Assembly: GCF_031202305.1 (NCBI RefSeq)
Contig: NZ_CP101731.1
Span: 2,852,001 to 2,916,000 of the forward strand
Source: Pelagibacterium sp. 26DY04
Lineage (GTDB): Bacteria; Pseudomonadota; Alphaproteobacteria; Rhizobiales; Devosiaceae
Direction of reading: 5' to 3'
Length of the DNA stretch: 64,000 bases
This document shows, piece after piece, positions 44,782 to 53,572 of the stretch. The first letter of the stretch is position 1. Each line of letters begins with the position of its first letter. The notes below the pieces were generated by a model that was given only the letters and a program-made list of their open reading frames with translations, was not told where the DNA came from and ran no database searches. The position numbers and the translations under genes are program-made.

Positions 44782-45918
44782 ATGCCCCTAAACCGCACTC
44801 TCCACCGCATCGACACCGACGCTCCCGGAACGACGACGGAACTCACGATCTTTGAGATCGGCCCCGGCGATGCCGGGCAGAAGGTGTACCTCCAGGCCGC
44901 GCTCCATGCCGACGAGCAGCCGGGGATCATGGCCATCCACCATCTGCTGCCCCTCATCGAGGCTGCCGATGCCAGGGGCGAGTTGCGGGCAAAGTTCACC
45001 ATCATGCCCATGGTCAATCCGCTGGGCATGAACCAGCGCCTGTTCGGCGATCATGTGGGGCGCTACGATTTCCGCTCCGGCACCAATTTCAACCGCCGCT
45101 GGCCCGAACTGTTCGCCGCGGTCGGCCAGGCCGTCGCGCCGCGCCTCACCGATGACGCCGAGGCCAATGTGCGCACCATCCGGGCGGCGGTGCGCGAATG
45201 GCTCGCGGCCCAGCAGCCGCAGACGGCGATGCAGAAGCTGCGCCATCTGGTGATGACCCAGGCCTATGACGCGGACTACGTGCTCGACCTCCATTGCGAC
45301 AACGAAGCGCTGGTGCACCTGTTCGTCACCCCCGAATCCATGGCCGAATTGACCGAGCTGGCCGATCACATGGGATCGGTGGCCCAGTTGACGGCCGAAG
45401 ATTCCGGCGGCGGGTCGTTCGACGAGGTCTGGCCCTCGCTCTGGACCCGGCTGCGCGCTGTCCACCCCGATAAGCCCATTCCCTTTTCGGCTCGCGCCGC
45501 GACGCTGGAATATCGCGGGCAGCCCGATGTGTTCGACGCGATCGGCAAAAAGGACGCGGCTGGCCTCTTCGCCTTCTTCCAGGCCAAAGGCCTGATTGCC
45601 GGCGCTCCGCCAGCCGTCGAGCCCGCCCCTGCCCCGTTGCCGCTAAGCGCGACCGAGATGCTGCGCGTGGATAAAGCCGGGCTGCTCGCCTATCGGGTCG
45701 AGCTGGGCGAGCATGTGGAAAAGGGGCAGCCGGTTGCCGATCTCATCGCCCTCGATGGTCCCGGCGCCTTCACCGAGCGTACGTCCGTCCTGGCCGGAAC
45801 CGCGGGCCGGGTGATCTCACGCAACCAGTCCAAATTCGTCGTGCCGGGTGATTCGATCGCCAAGATCGTGGGCACCGAGCCCCTCCCCGGCCGCGAGGGT
45901 TATCTCCTCGAGGATTGA
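44782..45918 (+). CDS. Succinylglutamate desuccinylase/aspartoacylase family deacylase
   Basis: 378 residues, M14-like AstE/AspA family. Zn-binding motif HADEQPG near residue 43 and LDLHCD near residue 174, with GTNFNRRWPEL between them; the C-terminal ~90 residues form a lipoyl-like beta-barrel (LAYRVELGEHVEKGQPVADLI). It starts 4 bases after the permease stop, so it likely deacylates the imported compound. Which N-acyl amino acid is unknown; AstE proper is less likely because no ast genes are present. Confidence 0.87.
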   Translation: MPLNRTLHRIDTDAPGTTTELTIFEIGPGDAGQKVYLQAALHADEQPGIMAIHHLLPLIEAADARGELRAKFTIMPMVNPLGMNQRLFGDHVGRYDFRSGTNFNRRWPELFAAVGQAVAPRLTDDAEANVRTIRAAVREWLAAQQPQTAMQKLRHLVMTQAYDADYVLDLHCDNEALVHLFVTPESMAELTELADHMGSVAQLTAEDSGGGSFDEVWPSLWTRLRAVHPDKPIPFSARAATLEYRGQPDVFDAIGKKDAAGLFAFFQAKGLIAGAPPAVEPAPAPLPLSATEMLRVDKAGLLAYRVELGEHVEKGQPVADLIALDGPGAFTERTSVLAGTAGRVISRNQSKFVVPGDSIAKIVGTEPLPGREGYLLED

Positions 45919-45928
45919 TCGCGAAACT

Positions 45929-46053
45929 AGAGCCAAGGATTTGATTGAATCAAAATCTTTGGCTCTAACCCTTTGTTTTGTCGCGTGTCCGAACCGCAAA
46001 ACCGTTTCCATCCCCGGTCACGCCGGGGACATGCTTTTCTGGACACGCTCTAG
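45929..46053. repeat. Composite dispersed repeat ending in CTGGACACGCTCTAG
   Basis: Begins with a hairpin (AGAGCCAAGGATTTGATT ... AATCTTTGGCTCT, 45929-45966), runs through TTGTCGCGTGTCCGAACCGC and AAAACCGTTTCC, and ends CTTTTCTGGACACGCTCTAG. A second palindrome (CCCCGGTCACGCCGGGG) appears inserted in its middle. Its last bases supply the stop codon of the osmoprotectant permease gene. Similar elements are frequent in Rhizobiales genomes; the first hairpin may also act as a terminator of the amino acid importer operon. Confidence 0.75.
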
Positions 46054-46787
46054 CTGCGCCCCATGCGCCGGGCGATCCGCTTTTCGAGCACCACGAAGCC
46101 GTCATAGATCAGCACGGCGAGCGCGCCGACGATCAGGCCGCCCTGCAGCACATAAGCCGTGTTGCCCGAAAGCAGACCGGCGATGATCACCTCGCCCAGC
46201 GTGCGCGCGGCGACGGTCGATCCGATCGTTGCCGTCGAGAGCGAGATCACCACCGAGAGGCGGATGCCGGCGAGGATCACGGGAAAGGCGAGCGGCAGTT
46301 CGACACCGATCAGCCGCTGCCAGCCTGTCATGCCCGAGCCGCGTGCCGCCTCGCGGACCGAAGGCGGCAGGCTGAGAAGCCCGGTCATGGCGTTTTCGAA
46401 GATCGGCAGAAGGCCATAAAGAAACAGCGCCACGAGGGTTGGCCCGGTGCCGAAGCCGAGCATGGGCACGGCGAGCGCCAGCACGGCGACTGGCGGAAAG
46501 GTCTGGCCGATATTGGCGATGGCGCGCGAAAGCGGCAAGAATTCCTCTCCGAACGGCCGGGTGACGAGGATGGCGAACCCGACCGCGACCACCGTCGCAA
46601 GCAGCGTCGCGACGGCAACGATCCCCAGATGGCTCAAGGTGAGCGAAAGAATGGAGGTCTGGGTATAGATCGCCGGCGCATCATAGCGGGTGAGCGGCGC
46701 AAAGATCGGCGCAAAACTGGTCGGCGTCACGATGAACGCGACGAGCAGGACCAGCGCGGCGAGGCGAATGAGGTTCGACAGCTTCAT
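46050..46787 (-). CDS. Osmoprotectant ABC transporter permease (YehW-like)
   Basis: 245 residues, close to E. coli YehW (243). Membrane segments throughout, with conserved LTLSHLGIVAVATLLATVVAVGFAILVTRP, ANIGQTFPPVAVLALAVPMLGFGTGPTLVALFLYGLLPIFENAMTGL and SVREAARGSGMTGWQRLIGVELPLAFPVILAGIRLS, typical of glycine-betaine/choline permeases. It overlaps the ATPase by 4 bases and is the last gene of the operon; its stop lies in a dispersed repeat. Confidence 0.9.
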   Translation of the reverse strand: MKLSNLIRLAALVLLVAFIVTPTSFAPIFAPLTRYDAPAIYTQTSILSLTLSHLGIVAVATLLATVVAVGFAILVTRPFGEEFLPLSRAIANIGQTFPPVAVLALAVPMLGFGTGPTLVALFLYGLLPIFENAMTGLLSLPPSVREAARGSGMTGWQRLIGVELPLAFPVILAGIRLSVVISLSTATIGSTVAARTLGEVIIAGLLSGNTAYVLQGGLIVGALAVLIYDGFVVLEKRIARRMGRS

Positions 46788-47719
46788 TGCGGGCGGGCGG
46801 CGCGTTTGTCGAGGGCATCGCGGCTGATGATGCCCACGGGCTTGCCATCCGACACCACCGGGAGGCGATCGCGCTGCGACCAGAGCATTTCCGAATAGGC
46901 GTCGCGCAAGGAGAGGTCCGAATCGATCGGCTGCCCCTCTGCCGTGCCCGGCTCGACCACGGTCTTTACCTTGGTGAGGGTCATCAGCCGGAACGCCTTG
47001 TCGCCCGAGCCCAGCATGGCTTCCACGAAATCGTCGGCGGGGTGGGTGATGATCTCGGCGGGCGAAGCATATTGCAGCACCTTGCCTTCGCTCATCACCG
47101 CGATGCGCGTCCCCAGCCGGATCGCCTCGTCCATGTCATGGGTGACCAGCACGATGGTGGTTCCCAGCCGGCGCTGGATATCGACAAGATCGGCCTGCGC
47201 CTTGGCGCGGATGATGGGATCGAGCGCGCCGAAGGGTTCGTCCATGAGCAGAACCGACGGGCCAGCGGCAAGAGCACGCGCCACCCCGACGCGCTGTTTC
47301 TGGCCGCCCGACAGCTCATGGGGCATACGGTTGCGGTATTGATCCGGTTCGAGCTGGAAAAGATCGAGCAATTCATCGACCCGAGACGCAGCCTTGGCCT
47401 TGTCCCATCCCAGCAGCCGGGGCACCGTCGCGATGTTGCGGGCCACATCCCAATGCGGAAAAAGGCCGTGCCCCTGGATGGCATAGCCGATATGCCGGCG
47501 CAGCTCGTACGGGGGCACGTCGCGCGTGTCGCGTCCGTCGATGCGGATGCTGCCGGCCGTGGGCTCGACCAGCCGGTTGATCATGCGCAGCAGCGTGGTC
47601 TTGCCCGAACCGGACGTGCCCACGATGGTCGCGATCTCACCGGAGGGAATGGTGAGCGTCACATCGTCCACCGCGGGGCGGCCGTCATAGGTTTTCGAGA
47701 GATTTTCGATTTCGATCAT
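46784..47719 (-). CDS. Osmoprotectant ABC transporter ATP-binding protein with CBS domain (YehX-like)
   Basis: 311 residues. Walker A GTSGSGKTTLLRMINRLVEP, signature LSGGQKQRVGVARAL, Walker B VLLMDEPFGALDP and LVTHDMDEAIRLG are intact; a C-terminal ~60-residue region (DSDLSLRDAYSEMLWSQRDRLPVVSDGKPVGIISRDALD) is a single CBS motif, as in OpuCA/YehX, which can sense ionic strength. ATGA overlaps join it to both permease genes. Confidence 0.92.
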   Translation of the reverse strand: MIEIENLSKTYDGRPAVDDVTLTIPSGEIATIVGTSGSGKTTLLRMINRLVEPTAGSIRIDGRDTRDVPPYELRRHIGYAIQGHGLFPHWDVARNIATVPRLLGWDKAKAASRVDELLDLFQLEPDQYRNRMPHELSGGQKQRVGVARALAAGPSVLLMDEPFGALDPIIRAKAQADLVDIQRRLGTTIVLVTHDMDEAIRLGTRIAVMSEGKVLQYASPAEIITHPADDFVEAMLGSGDKAFRLMTLTKVKTVVEPGTAEGQPIDSDLSLRDAYSEMLWSQRDRLPVVSDGKPVGIISRDALDKRAARPQ

Positions 47720-48900
47720 GGCGTGCCCCAGTTGCGGCCGCGGCTGAGTTCGACGCCGGCATCGAGCACGATCGCCGCGGCAAACGCCATGGCGACGGCG
47801 GGAATGGCGCCTAATAGCACCAGCGGCATCGCTGTCTGCGTGATGCCCTGGAAGACGAAAGTGCCCAGCCCCCCGCCCCCGATCAGGCCGGCAATGACGG
47901 CAAGGCCAATATTTTGGACAAGGATGATGCGGATGCCGGTGAGGATGACGGGAAAGGCAAGTGGCAGCAGCACTTTTCGCATGCGCTGGCCATTGGTCAT
48001 GCCCATGCCGCGCGCCGCGTCATTGGCGTCACGCGGAACGGTGTCGAGCCCCACGACCGTATTGGAGACGATCGGCAGCAGCGAATAGGCGAAAAGCGCG
48101 AGGAAGGCAGGCGCAAAGCCGATGCCGGCAATGCCGATCGCGGCAGCGCCGGGAACGTTGGCGCCGATCCACGCCATCGGCGCGATCAGGAGCCCGAAAA
48201 GCGCCATCGAGGGGATGGTCTGAACGATGTTGAGGCTGCCCAGGATCGCGGCGCGCAACCTGGGAACGCGATAGCACAACACGCCCACTGGCACGCCAAC
48301 CAAAACGGCGGCGGCAACCGAGCCGAAGGCCAGGAACAGATGGGTTTCAATCTCTCGCAGGAACGCATTCTGGCGGCTCTGATATTCACGCATCACGGCC
48401 AGATCGTCCCAAAGCCCGGAGACGAGAATGGCGCCCAGCGCAGCGGCGACCCCAATCAGCACCGCCACGCGTGCGAGCGGCTTGAGGTTGAAACGCGCCA
48501 GAGCGTCGGTGACTGCAAGCGCGAAGGCGAAGACCAGTATCCAGACGCCCGCCCCCGGCGAAACCCGCGCATATGTGTCCCCTTCGGGGATCAACGCGGT
48601 TGCCCCCAGGCCGACGGCTATGGCGAGGGCACCGAGCGCAAGGCCGGACACCGCGAGACGCCAGGCGAGTGGCGTGCGCAGGAGCAGGACGAGCAGCGCC
48701 AGCCCAAGGCCGCCGATCAGCGCGACGCCACCCGCGCCCAGCACGTCCCAGGCCGCAAGAGTTTCGCCCTGCACGATGCGATTGGCGCGGAAAACGAGAA
48801 AGGGCTGGAACGCCAGGGCGAACAGGCCCAGGGCGGCAACCACCACCCCGAGCTTGTCGATGCCCCGCGATATCGGCCCGGAGTGTGTGAGTGTCGTCAC
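47716..48900 (-). CDS. Osmoprotectant ABC transporter large permease (YehY-like)
   Basis: 394 residues, near E. coli YehY (385). The N-terminal half has several extra membrane segments; the C-terminal half is the permease core (HLFLAFGSVAAAVLVGVPVGVLCY, LNIVQTIPSMALFGLLIAPMAWIGANVPGAAAIGIAGIGFAPAFLALFAYSLLPIVSNTVVGL, ARGMGMTNGQRMRKVLLPLAFPVILTGIRIILVQNIGLAVIAGLIGGGGLGTFVFQGI). The start is GTG at 48900. Confidence 0.9.
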   Translation of the reverse strand: MTTLTHSGPISRGIDKLGVVVAALGLFALAFQPFLVFRANRIVQGETLAAWDVLGAGGVALIGGLGLALLVLLLRTPLAWRLAVSGLALGALAIAVGLGATALIPEGDTYARVSPGAGVWILVFAFALAVTDALARFNLKPLARVAVLIGVAAALGAILVSGLWDDLAVMREYQSRQNAFLREIETHLFLAFGSVAAAVLVGVPVGVLCYRVPRLRAAILGSLNIVQTIPSMALFGLLIAPMAWIGANVPGAAAIGIAGIGFAPAFLALFAYSLLPIVSNTVVGLDTVPRDANDAARGMGMTNGQRMRKVLLPLAFPVILTGIRIILVQNIGLAVIAGLIGGGGLGTFVFQGITQTAMPLVLLGAIPAVAMAFAAAIVLDAGVELSRGRNWGTP

Positions 48901-48939
48901 GACGAGATGAAGCCCCCTCGCGGCGGCTTCACTCCATCC

Positions 48940-49875
48940 CTAGAGGAAGCCGGCTTCGGTGAGATAGGCTTCGGCCACCGCATCGGCCGGCTCACCGCCC
49001 ACCTGCACGCGGCCATTGAGATCCTGAAGCACTTCGAGCGTCAGGCTTTCGAAAACCGGCGCAAGGATTTCCTCGATCTGCGGGTATTCCTCGAGCACCT
49101 CCTGGCGGATGATCGGGGCTGGCGCATAGACCGGCTGAGCGCCCTTGTCGTCTTCCATGACGACGAGGCCCGAGGGTGCGATGCCCCCATCGGTGCCATA
49201 GACCATCGCGGCATTGGCGCCGGACGTCTGGTTGGCGGCCGCTGCGATGGTCGCAGCCGTGTCGCCGCCTGAAAGCTGGATGAGCTGATCGGAGGTGAGT
49301 TCGAACCCATAGGCTTCCTGGAAGGCCGGAAGAGCCGCCGGCGAGGTCACGAACTCGCTCGATGCGGCCAGGACGATCTCACCGCCGCCATTCACGTATT
49401 CGGCGAAATCGGAGAAGGTTGCGAGCCCGTTTTCCTCGGCGATTTCCGAACGCAGGGCGATAGCCCAGGTGTTGTTGGCCGGCGCGGGCGCGAGCCAGAC
49501 GATGTCGTTTTCCTGCAGGTCCATTTCCGCGACGCGCTCATAGGCCGATTGCGCGTCGTTCCAGACCGGCTCCTCTCCGAGATTGAAGAAGAAGGCGCCG
49601 TTGCCCGTATATTCGGGATAGATATCGATCTGTCCCGCCGTGATCGCCTCGCGCACGATGGGCGTGCCGCCGAGCTGGAGCCGGCTTTCGACCGCTATAT
49701 CGTTTGCTTCCAGCATCTTGACGATGATGTTGCCCAGAACACCGCCCTCGGTGTCGATCTTGGACGAAACCACGACCTGCGCGGAAGCGGCCGTGGTCAG
49801 CGCAGCAGCAATGGCCGCGCCTGCGAAGATTTTAAGGATGTGCACTGGATGTCTCCCGATCTGGCTTTCGGTCAT
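48940..49875 (-). CDS. osmF: Osmoprotectant ABC transporter substrate-binding protein (YehZ/OsmF-like)
   Basis: 311 residues, signal peptide ending AAALTTAASA. The OpuC-type pattern is visible: KIDTEGGVLGNIIVKMLEANDIAVESRLQLGGTPIVREAITAGQIDIYPEYTGNGAFFF, and later LEEYPQIEEILAPVFESLTLEVLQDLNGRV. The ATG at 49875 has GGAG 7 bases upstream; a TTG four codons earlier is less likely. First gene of the yehZYXW-type operon. YehZ of E. coli binds glycine betaine weakly and is under stress control; the true ligand here is unknown. Confidence 0.88.
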   Translation of the reverse strand: MTESQIGRHPVHILKIFAGAAIAAALTTAASAQVVVSSKIDTEGGVLGNIIVKMLEANDIAVESRLQLGGTPIVREAITAGQIDIYPEYTGNGAFFFNLGEEPVWNDAQSAYERVAEMDLQENDIVWLAPAPANNTWAIALRSEIAEENGLATFSDFAEYVNGGGEIVLAASSEFVTSPAALPAFQEAYGFELTSDQLIQLSGGDTAATIAAAANQTSGANAAMVYGTDGGIAPSGLVVMEDDKGAQPVYAPAPIIRQEVLEEYPQIEEILAPVFESLTLEVLQDLNGRVQVGGEPADAVAEAYLTEAGFL

Positions 49876-49959
49876 TTGCGTCTCCAAGCCTACAGATCGA
49901 GACCACGATGACCACCCTCAAAAACGATAAATAATCGTACCCCTTTTGTTCTATGCTCG

Positions 49960-50442
49960 TCAACCCATCGGATACGGCAGATAGCCGATGAAGCCGGTAA
50001 GCTTCCAGCCGCCCGGCAGCCGGGCGAGAGTATAGATGGACTGCCAGTTGAGGGTATCGTACGTGCCGTCCGTCATGGCGACCTTGCCGTCGAATTTCTT
50101 ATGAGCGAGCGCACGGTCGCCTGAAATCTCGATCTCGTCGAGGCGGGTTGCCCCGAACACTCCGGCCTTTGCCGTTTCGGTCATGGCGCGCGATGCGAAA
50201 TCGTGCGCGCCGGCCAGCCAGGAGTCCCGATAGGCCCCCAGGGTGGGAAAGCTGATGCGCCAATCATCGGGATTTTCCGAGGATTTCCCGTCGATGCCGA
50301 GGAACCGATCGGCGGCGAAATCGGGTTCGACCATCGACCAGTCGCAAGCCAGGAACGCCTCGATATCGCGGACGACGAGCATTTCCCAGATGGCATTGCG
50401 GTCAGAGTCGGCGGAAAAGGGATTGAGGGCGTAAAGGTCCAT
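49960..50442 (-). CDS. NTF2-like/SnoaL-type hypothetical protein
   Basis: 160 residues; fold suggested by the pattern of a helix-rich N-terminus (DRNAIWEMLVVRDIEAFLACDWSMVEPDFAADRFLGID) and a curved beta sheet ending WQSIYTLARLPGGWKLTGFIGYLPY. Its ATG lies one base after the stop of the acetyltransferase gene, so it is the last cistron of the oligopeptide-type ABC operon. Function unknown. Confidence 0.75.
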   Translation of the reverse strand: MDLYALNPFSADSDRNAIWEMLVVRDIEAFLACDWSMVEPDFAADRFLGIDGKSSENPDDWRISFPTLGAYRDSWLAGAHDFASRAMTETAKAGVFGATRLDEIEISGDRALAHKKFDGKVAMTDGTYDTLNWQSIYTLARLPGGWKLTGFIGYLPYPMG

Positions 50443-50443
50443 C

Positions 50444-50908
50444 TTACTTGAGCATTCCGCGATAGATGCCGGGCTTGGAAGCGGGGATTTCGGTGGCGTC
50501 GAGCTTGTTTTTGTAGAAGTCGACAGGGCCGGGATTGCCGATCACGGCATAGGCAAAGCCTTTGGATTCAAGGTCTTGCAGGGTCTTGAACAGCAGCGCC
50601 TCGCCGATGCCGCGACCACGGGCATCTTCCGCGACCCCCGTGGGGCCGAAAAACCCGCGCGCGGTGACATCGCCGCAGGCGAAACCGAGTAAGCCATCGG
50701 CATCGTAAGCGATCCAGACATCGATGGGCTGGCGCGAGAAGCCGGTTTCCACCTCGGAGCGCCAGTGGCGGGAGAAGTGGGTTTCCACCCACTCGCAAAC
50801 GCTCGCGCGTTCGGGCGCCAGCGCTCGGCGCAACGTAACGCCTTGATCGATAACGCGTTTAAAGTTGTATTCCGGCAGGTCGTAGAGGCGAACGAGGAGG
50901 TCGGCCAT
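50444..50908 (-). CDS. GNAT family N-acetyltransferase
   Basis: 154 residues. The acetyl-CoA-binding A motif is visible: GPTGVAEDARGRGIGEALLFKTLQDLESKGFAYAVIGN. The ATG overlaps the stop of the upstream ATPase gene (TGATG), so it is co-translated with the transporter. In a predicted chitooligosaccharide locus it might act on an amino sugar, but this is inference; the substrate is unknown. Confidence 0.87.
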   Translation of the reverse strand: MADLLVRLYDLPEYNFKRVIDQGVTLRRALAPERASVCEWVETHFSRHWRSEVETGFSRQPIDVWIAYDADGLLGFACGDVTARGFFGPTGVAEDARGRGIGEALLFKTLQDLESKGFAYAVIGNPGPVDFYKNKLDATEIPASKPGIYRGMLK

Positions 50909-51852
50909 CAGGCGGCGTCCAGATTTTCGAAGCGATGGCGGACGAAATGGCCCGGTTCGACCTCGACCGGCAAACCCTCCGGTTTGCGGGCCAGGGCGCG
51001 GACTTTTTCGACACCCTCGGTAAAGGCGCGGCCCCCGTCGGCATCGTGCACAAACCGCATGGACGGGTCGGGTACGGCGTTCAGAAGAACTTTCGTATAG
51101 GGATGTGCCGGGTTTGCCACCACGCTTTTGGACGGGCCCCACTCGACCACCTGCCCGGCAAACATCACGGCGGTCTCTTCGGCCAGATAATGAGCCGTGG
51201 CGATGTCATGGGTGATGTAGAGGAAGGTGATGCCGCGCTCTTTCTTCATGCGATCCATCAGCCCCAGGACCGACTTGCGGATCGAAACGTCGAGCATGGA
51301 GGTGGGCTCGTCCGCGACGATCAGTTCGGCTCCCACCGCCAAGGCGCGGGCGAGATTGACACGCTGACGCTGGCCGCCGGACAGCTCATGGGGATATTTT
51401 TCGAGCGTCACGCCCGGATCGAGTTCCACATCGGCGAGAACATTCCGGATGGCTGCGGCTAGGTCCGAGCCCGAAAGCTTCTTGTGGAGCCTGAGCGGAC
51501 GTTCGAGATGGTGCCGAATGGTGTGAGCCGGATTGAGGGCGGCGAAGGGGTCCTGGAACACCATCTGCACGGCCTGGCTGTAAGCGAGCCTGTCGGCGCG
51601 CGAGTGGATCGAAGCGATGTCGCGCCCCTTGAAGCGGATGGCGCCTTCGGAAAGCTGGAACAGGCGGGTGACCGAGCGACCGATGGTGGATTTGCCCGAG
51701 CCGGATTCCCCCACGATGGCAAGCGCCCTGCCCTTCTGTATGGAGAGCGAGACATTGCGCATGGCGACCACCTCCTTGGCGGCGCCGAACATGGGCTTGA
51801 GGTGGAAAATCTTGCTGGCGTTATCGATTTCGAGCAGCGGGGTATCGGACAT
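50908..51852 (-). CDS. Oligopeptide-type ABC transporter ATP-binding protein (DppF-like)
   Basis: 314 residues. Walker A GESGSGKSTIGRSVTRLF, signature LSGGQRQRVNLARAL, Walker B LIVADEPTSMLDVS and YITHDIATAHYLAEETAVMFAGQVVEWGP; the C-terminal oligo/dipeptide extension (HPYTKVLLNAVPDPS ... GHFVRHRF) is present. ATG at 51852 with GGGAG upstream is preferred to one five codons earlier that overlaps the previous stop. Confidence 0.9.
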   Translation of the reverse strand: MSDTPLLEIDNASKIFHLKPMFGAAKEVVAMRNVSLSIQKGRALAIVGESGSGKSTIGRSVTRLFQLSEGAIRFKGRDIASIHSRADRLAYSQAVQMVFQDPFAALNPAHTIRHHLERPLRLHKKLSGSDLAAAIRNVLADVELDPGVTLEKYPHELSGGQRQRVNLARALAVGAELIVADEPTSMLDVSIRKSVLGLMDRMKKERGITFLYITHDIATAHYLAEETAVMFAGQVVEWGPSKSVVANPAHPYTKVLLNAVPDPSMRFVHDADGGRAFTEGVEKVRALARKPEGLPVEVEPGHFVRHRFENLDAA

Positions 51853-51863
51853 CTCTTGCTCCC

Positions 51864-52652
51864 TCATGCGGCGCCCAGGCGAGGCATGGCGTCCCACAGC
51901 CGTCGGGTATAGTCATGGGCCGGGTTGGTGACGACATCGGCGGTGGGCGCGATCTCGACGATGCGTCCCTCGAGCATCACGGCGATCCGATCGGCGAACT
52001 GGCTCATCAGGGCAAGGTCGTGGGTGATGAAAAGGATCGAAAAACCAAACCTTTCCTTCAACACCATGATCTCCTGCAAAATCTCGCGCTGAACAACCAC
52101 GTCGAGAGCCGTTGTTGGCTCGTCCATGATGATCAATTTCGGATTGAGCGCCAACGCCATGGCCAGAACCACACGCTGGCGCATGCCGCCCGAAAGCTGG
52201 TGGGGATAATCGTCCAGCCGGGCGGCGGGAATGCCGACAAGTCGTACGAGTTCCTCGGCGCGAGCCCGGATTTCAGGCTTGGTCATCGCGGTATGACGCG
52301 CCAGCATGTCGCGGAACTGCTCGAACAGGGTGAGCACCGGGTTCAATGAGTTCATGGCGCTCTGGAACACCATGGACACCGCGGACCAACGCCATTTCTC
52401 CAGCCGCGCCGGGGGCATGGCGAGAACATCCTCGCCATCGACGATGATCGAGCCCTTGGAAATGATGGCGGGCGGGCGGTGCAGGCGCATGAGCGAAAAG
52501 GCGATTGTCGATTTTCCGCAGCCGGACTCGCCGGCAAGGCCCATGACCTCGCCCTGCCCGATCTCGAAATCGACGCCCTTGACGGCGGTGAACAGCCCCT
52601 TGCCGGTGAGGTAGTCGACCTGCAGGCCCTTGACGGAAACGAGCGGGGTCAT
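51864..52652 (-). CDS. Oligopeptide-type ABC transporter ATP-binding protein (DppD-like)
   Basis: 262 residues. Walker [18 protein letters not shown], signature [33 protein letters not shown] and [27 protein letters not shown]. It is shorter than DppD (327) because the C-terminal Fe-S-type extension is missing, though [15 protein letters not shown] is kept. Overlaps both neighbours by a few bases. Confidence 0.9.
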   Translation of the reverse strand: MTPLVSVKGLQVDYLTGKGLFTAVKGVDFEIGQGEVMGLAGESGCGKSTIAFSLMRLHRPPAIISKGSIIVDGEDVLAMPPARLEKWRWSAVSMVFQSAMNSLNPVLTLFEQFRDMLARHTAMTKPEIRARAEELVRLVGIPAARLDDYPHQLSGGMRQRVVLAMALALNPKLIIMDEPTTALDVVVQREILQEIMVLKERFGFSILFITHDLALMSQFADRIAVMLEGRIVEIAPTADVVTNPAHDYTRRLWDAMPRLGAA

Positions 52653-53569
52653 TGGGCGGCCTCCTGAAGCTTGCCGGCGGCGCGCTGGCGATCGAGCTTT
52701 TCCTGCGCCTTGGCGGCGGCGGCGATGGTGCCCAGGGTGCGCAGGCGCGGATTGGAGATTTCATCGACGCCGAAATTCAAAAGCGAGAGCCCGATGCCGA
52801 TACCGGCCACCGCGACCGCCGGCGCCAGCACCTCCCACCACGCGCCCACGGTGATCGCCGAGGAATTCTGCGCATGGTAGAGCATGGTGCCCCAGGAGAC
52901 CGACATGGGATTGCCCAAGCCAAGGAATTCGAGAGTGGCCTGCGTGATGATGGTATAGGTCACCGAGCCGATGAAATTGAAGCCGATGATCGAGAGCAAA
53001 TTGGGCAACAACTCGACAAAGATCATCCGGTGCGCCGGTTCGCCGATCAGCTCGGACGCCTGGATATATTCGCGCTGCCGCAGCGTCATGGTTTGCGCGC
53101 GGGTGACGCGCGCGCCCCAGGCCCATGAGGTGATGCCGATGATGATGGCGATCACCACCGGCGAGGTCTGGCCGACGAAGGCAGCGATGACCAGCAGCAG
53201 GGGGAGTTGAGGGATGACGAGGACGATATTTGTGCAGAAATTGATGACTTCATCGACGATGCCGCCGAAATAGCCTGCCGTGATGCCGAGCACGGTGCCG
53301 ATCAGGACGACCAGCAGGCCGGCGAAAAACCCGACGGCGAGCGAGGTACGCGTGCCGTAGATCAACTGCGCGAAGACGTCGCGGCCCATGCGCGTGGTGC
53401 CGAGGATGGTTTCGCCATCGGGCGCCACATGCGGGCGGCCAACCCGGTCCATGGGATCGACGCCGAGCAACATCGGGCCGAAAATGGCGACGGCGACATA
53501 AAGGAGCACGATGGCGAGGCCAATGGCCGCCTTGCGGTTGCGCAGGAAAACCTTGAGCGTTTCGAGCAT
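52649..53569 (-). CDS. Oligopeptide-type ABC transporter permease (DppC-like)
   Basis: 306 residues. FLRNRKAAIGLAIVLLYVAVAIFGPML, GTTRMGRDVFAQLIYGTRTSLAVGFFAGLLVVLIGTVLGITAGYFGGIVDEVINF and the conserved EYIQASELIGEPAHRMIFVELLPNLLSIIGF coupling segment identify the DppC family. The C-terminus carries an extra ~35-residue cytoplasmic tail rich in Ala, Lys and Gln. Confidence 0.92.
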   Translation of the reverse strand: MLETLKVFLRNRKAAIGLAIVLLYVAVAIFGPMLLGVDPMDRVGRPHVAPDGETILGTTRMGRDVFAQLIYGTRTSLAVGFFAGLLVVLIGTVLGITAGYFGGIVDEVINFCTNIVLVIPQLPLLLVIAAFVGQTSPVVIAIIIGITSWAWGARVTRAQTMTLRQREYIQASELIGEPAHRMIFVELLPNLLSIIGFNFIGSVTYTIITQATLEFLGLGNPMSVSWGTMLYHAQNSSAITVGAWWEVLAPAVAVAGIGIGLSLLNFGVDEISNPRLRTLGTIAAAAKAQEKLDRQRAAGKLQEAAQ

Positions 53570-53572
53570 GGA

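Noticed and set aside
45929..45966. Hairpin after the deacylase as a dedicated transcription terminator only
   Set aside because: It is the 5' end of a dispersed composite repeat and has no T-run directly after the stem, so termination may be incidental.
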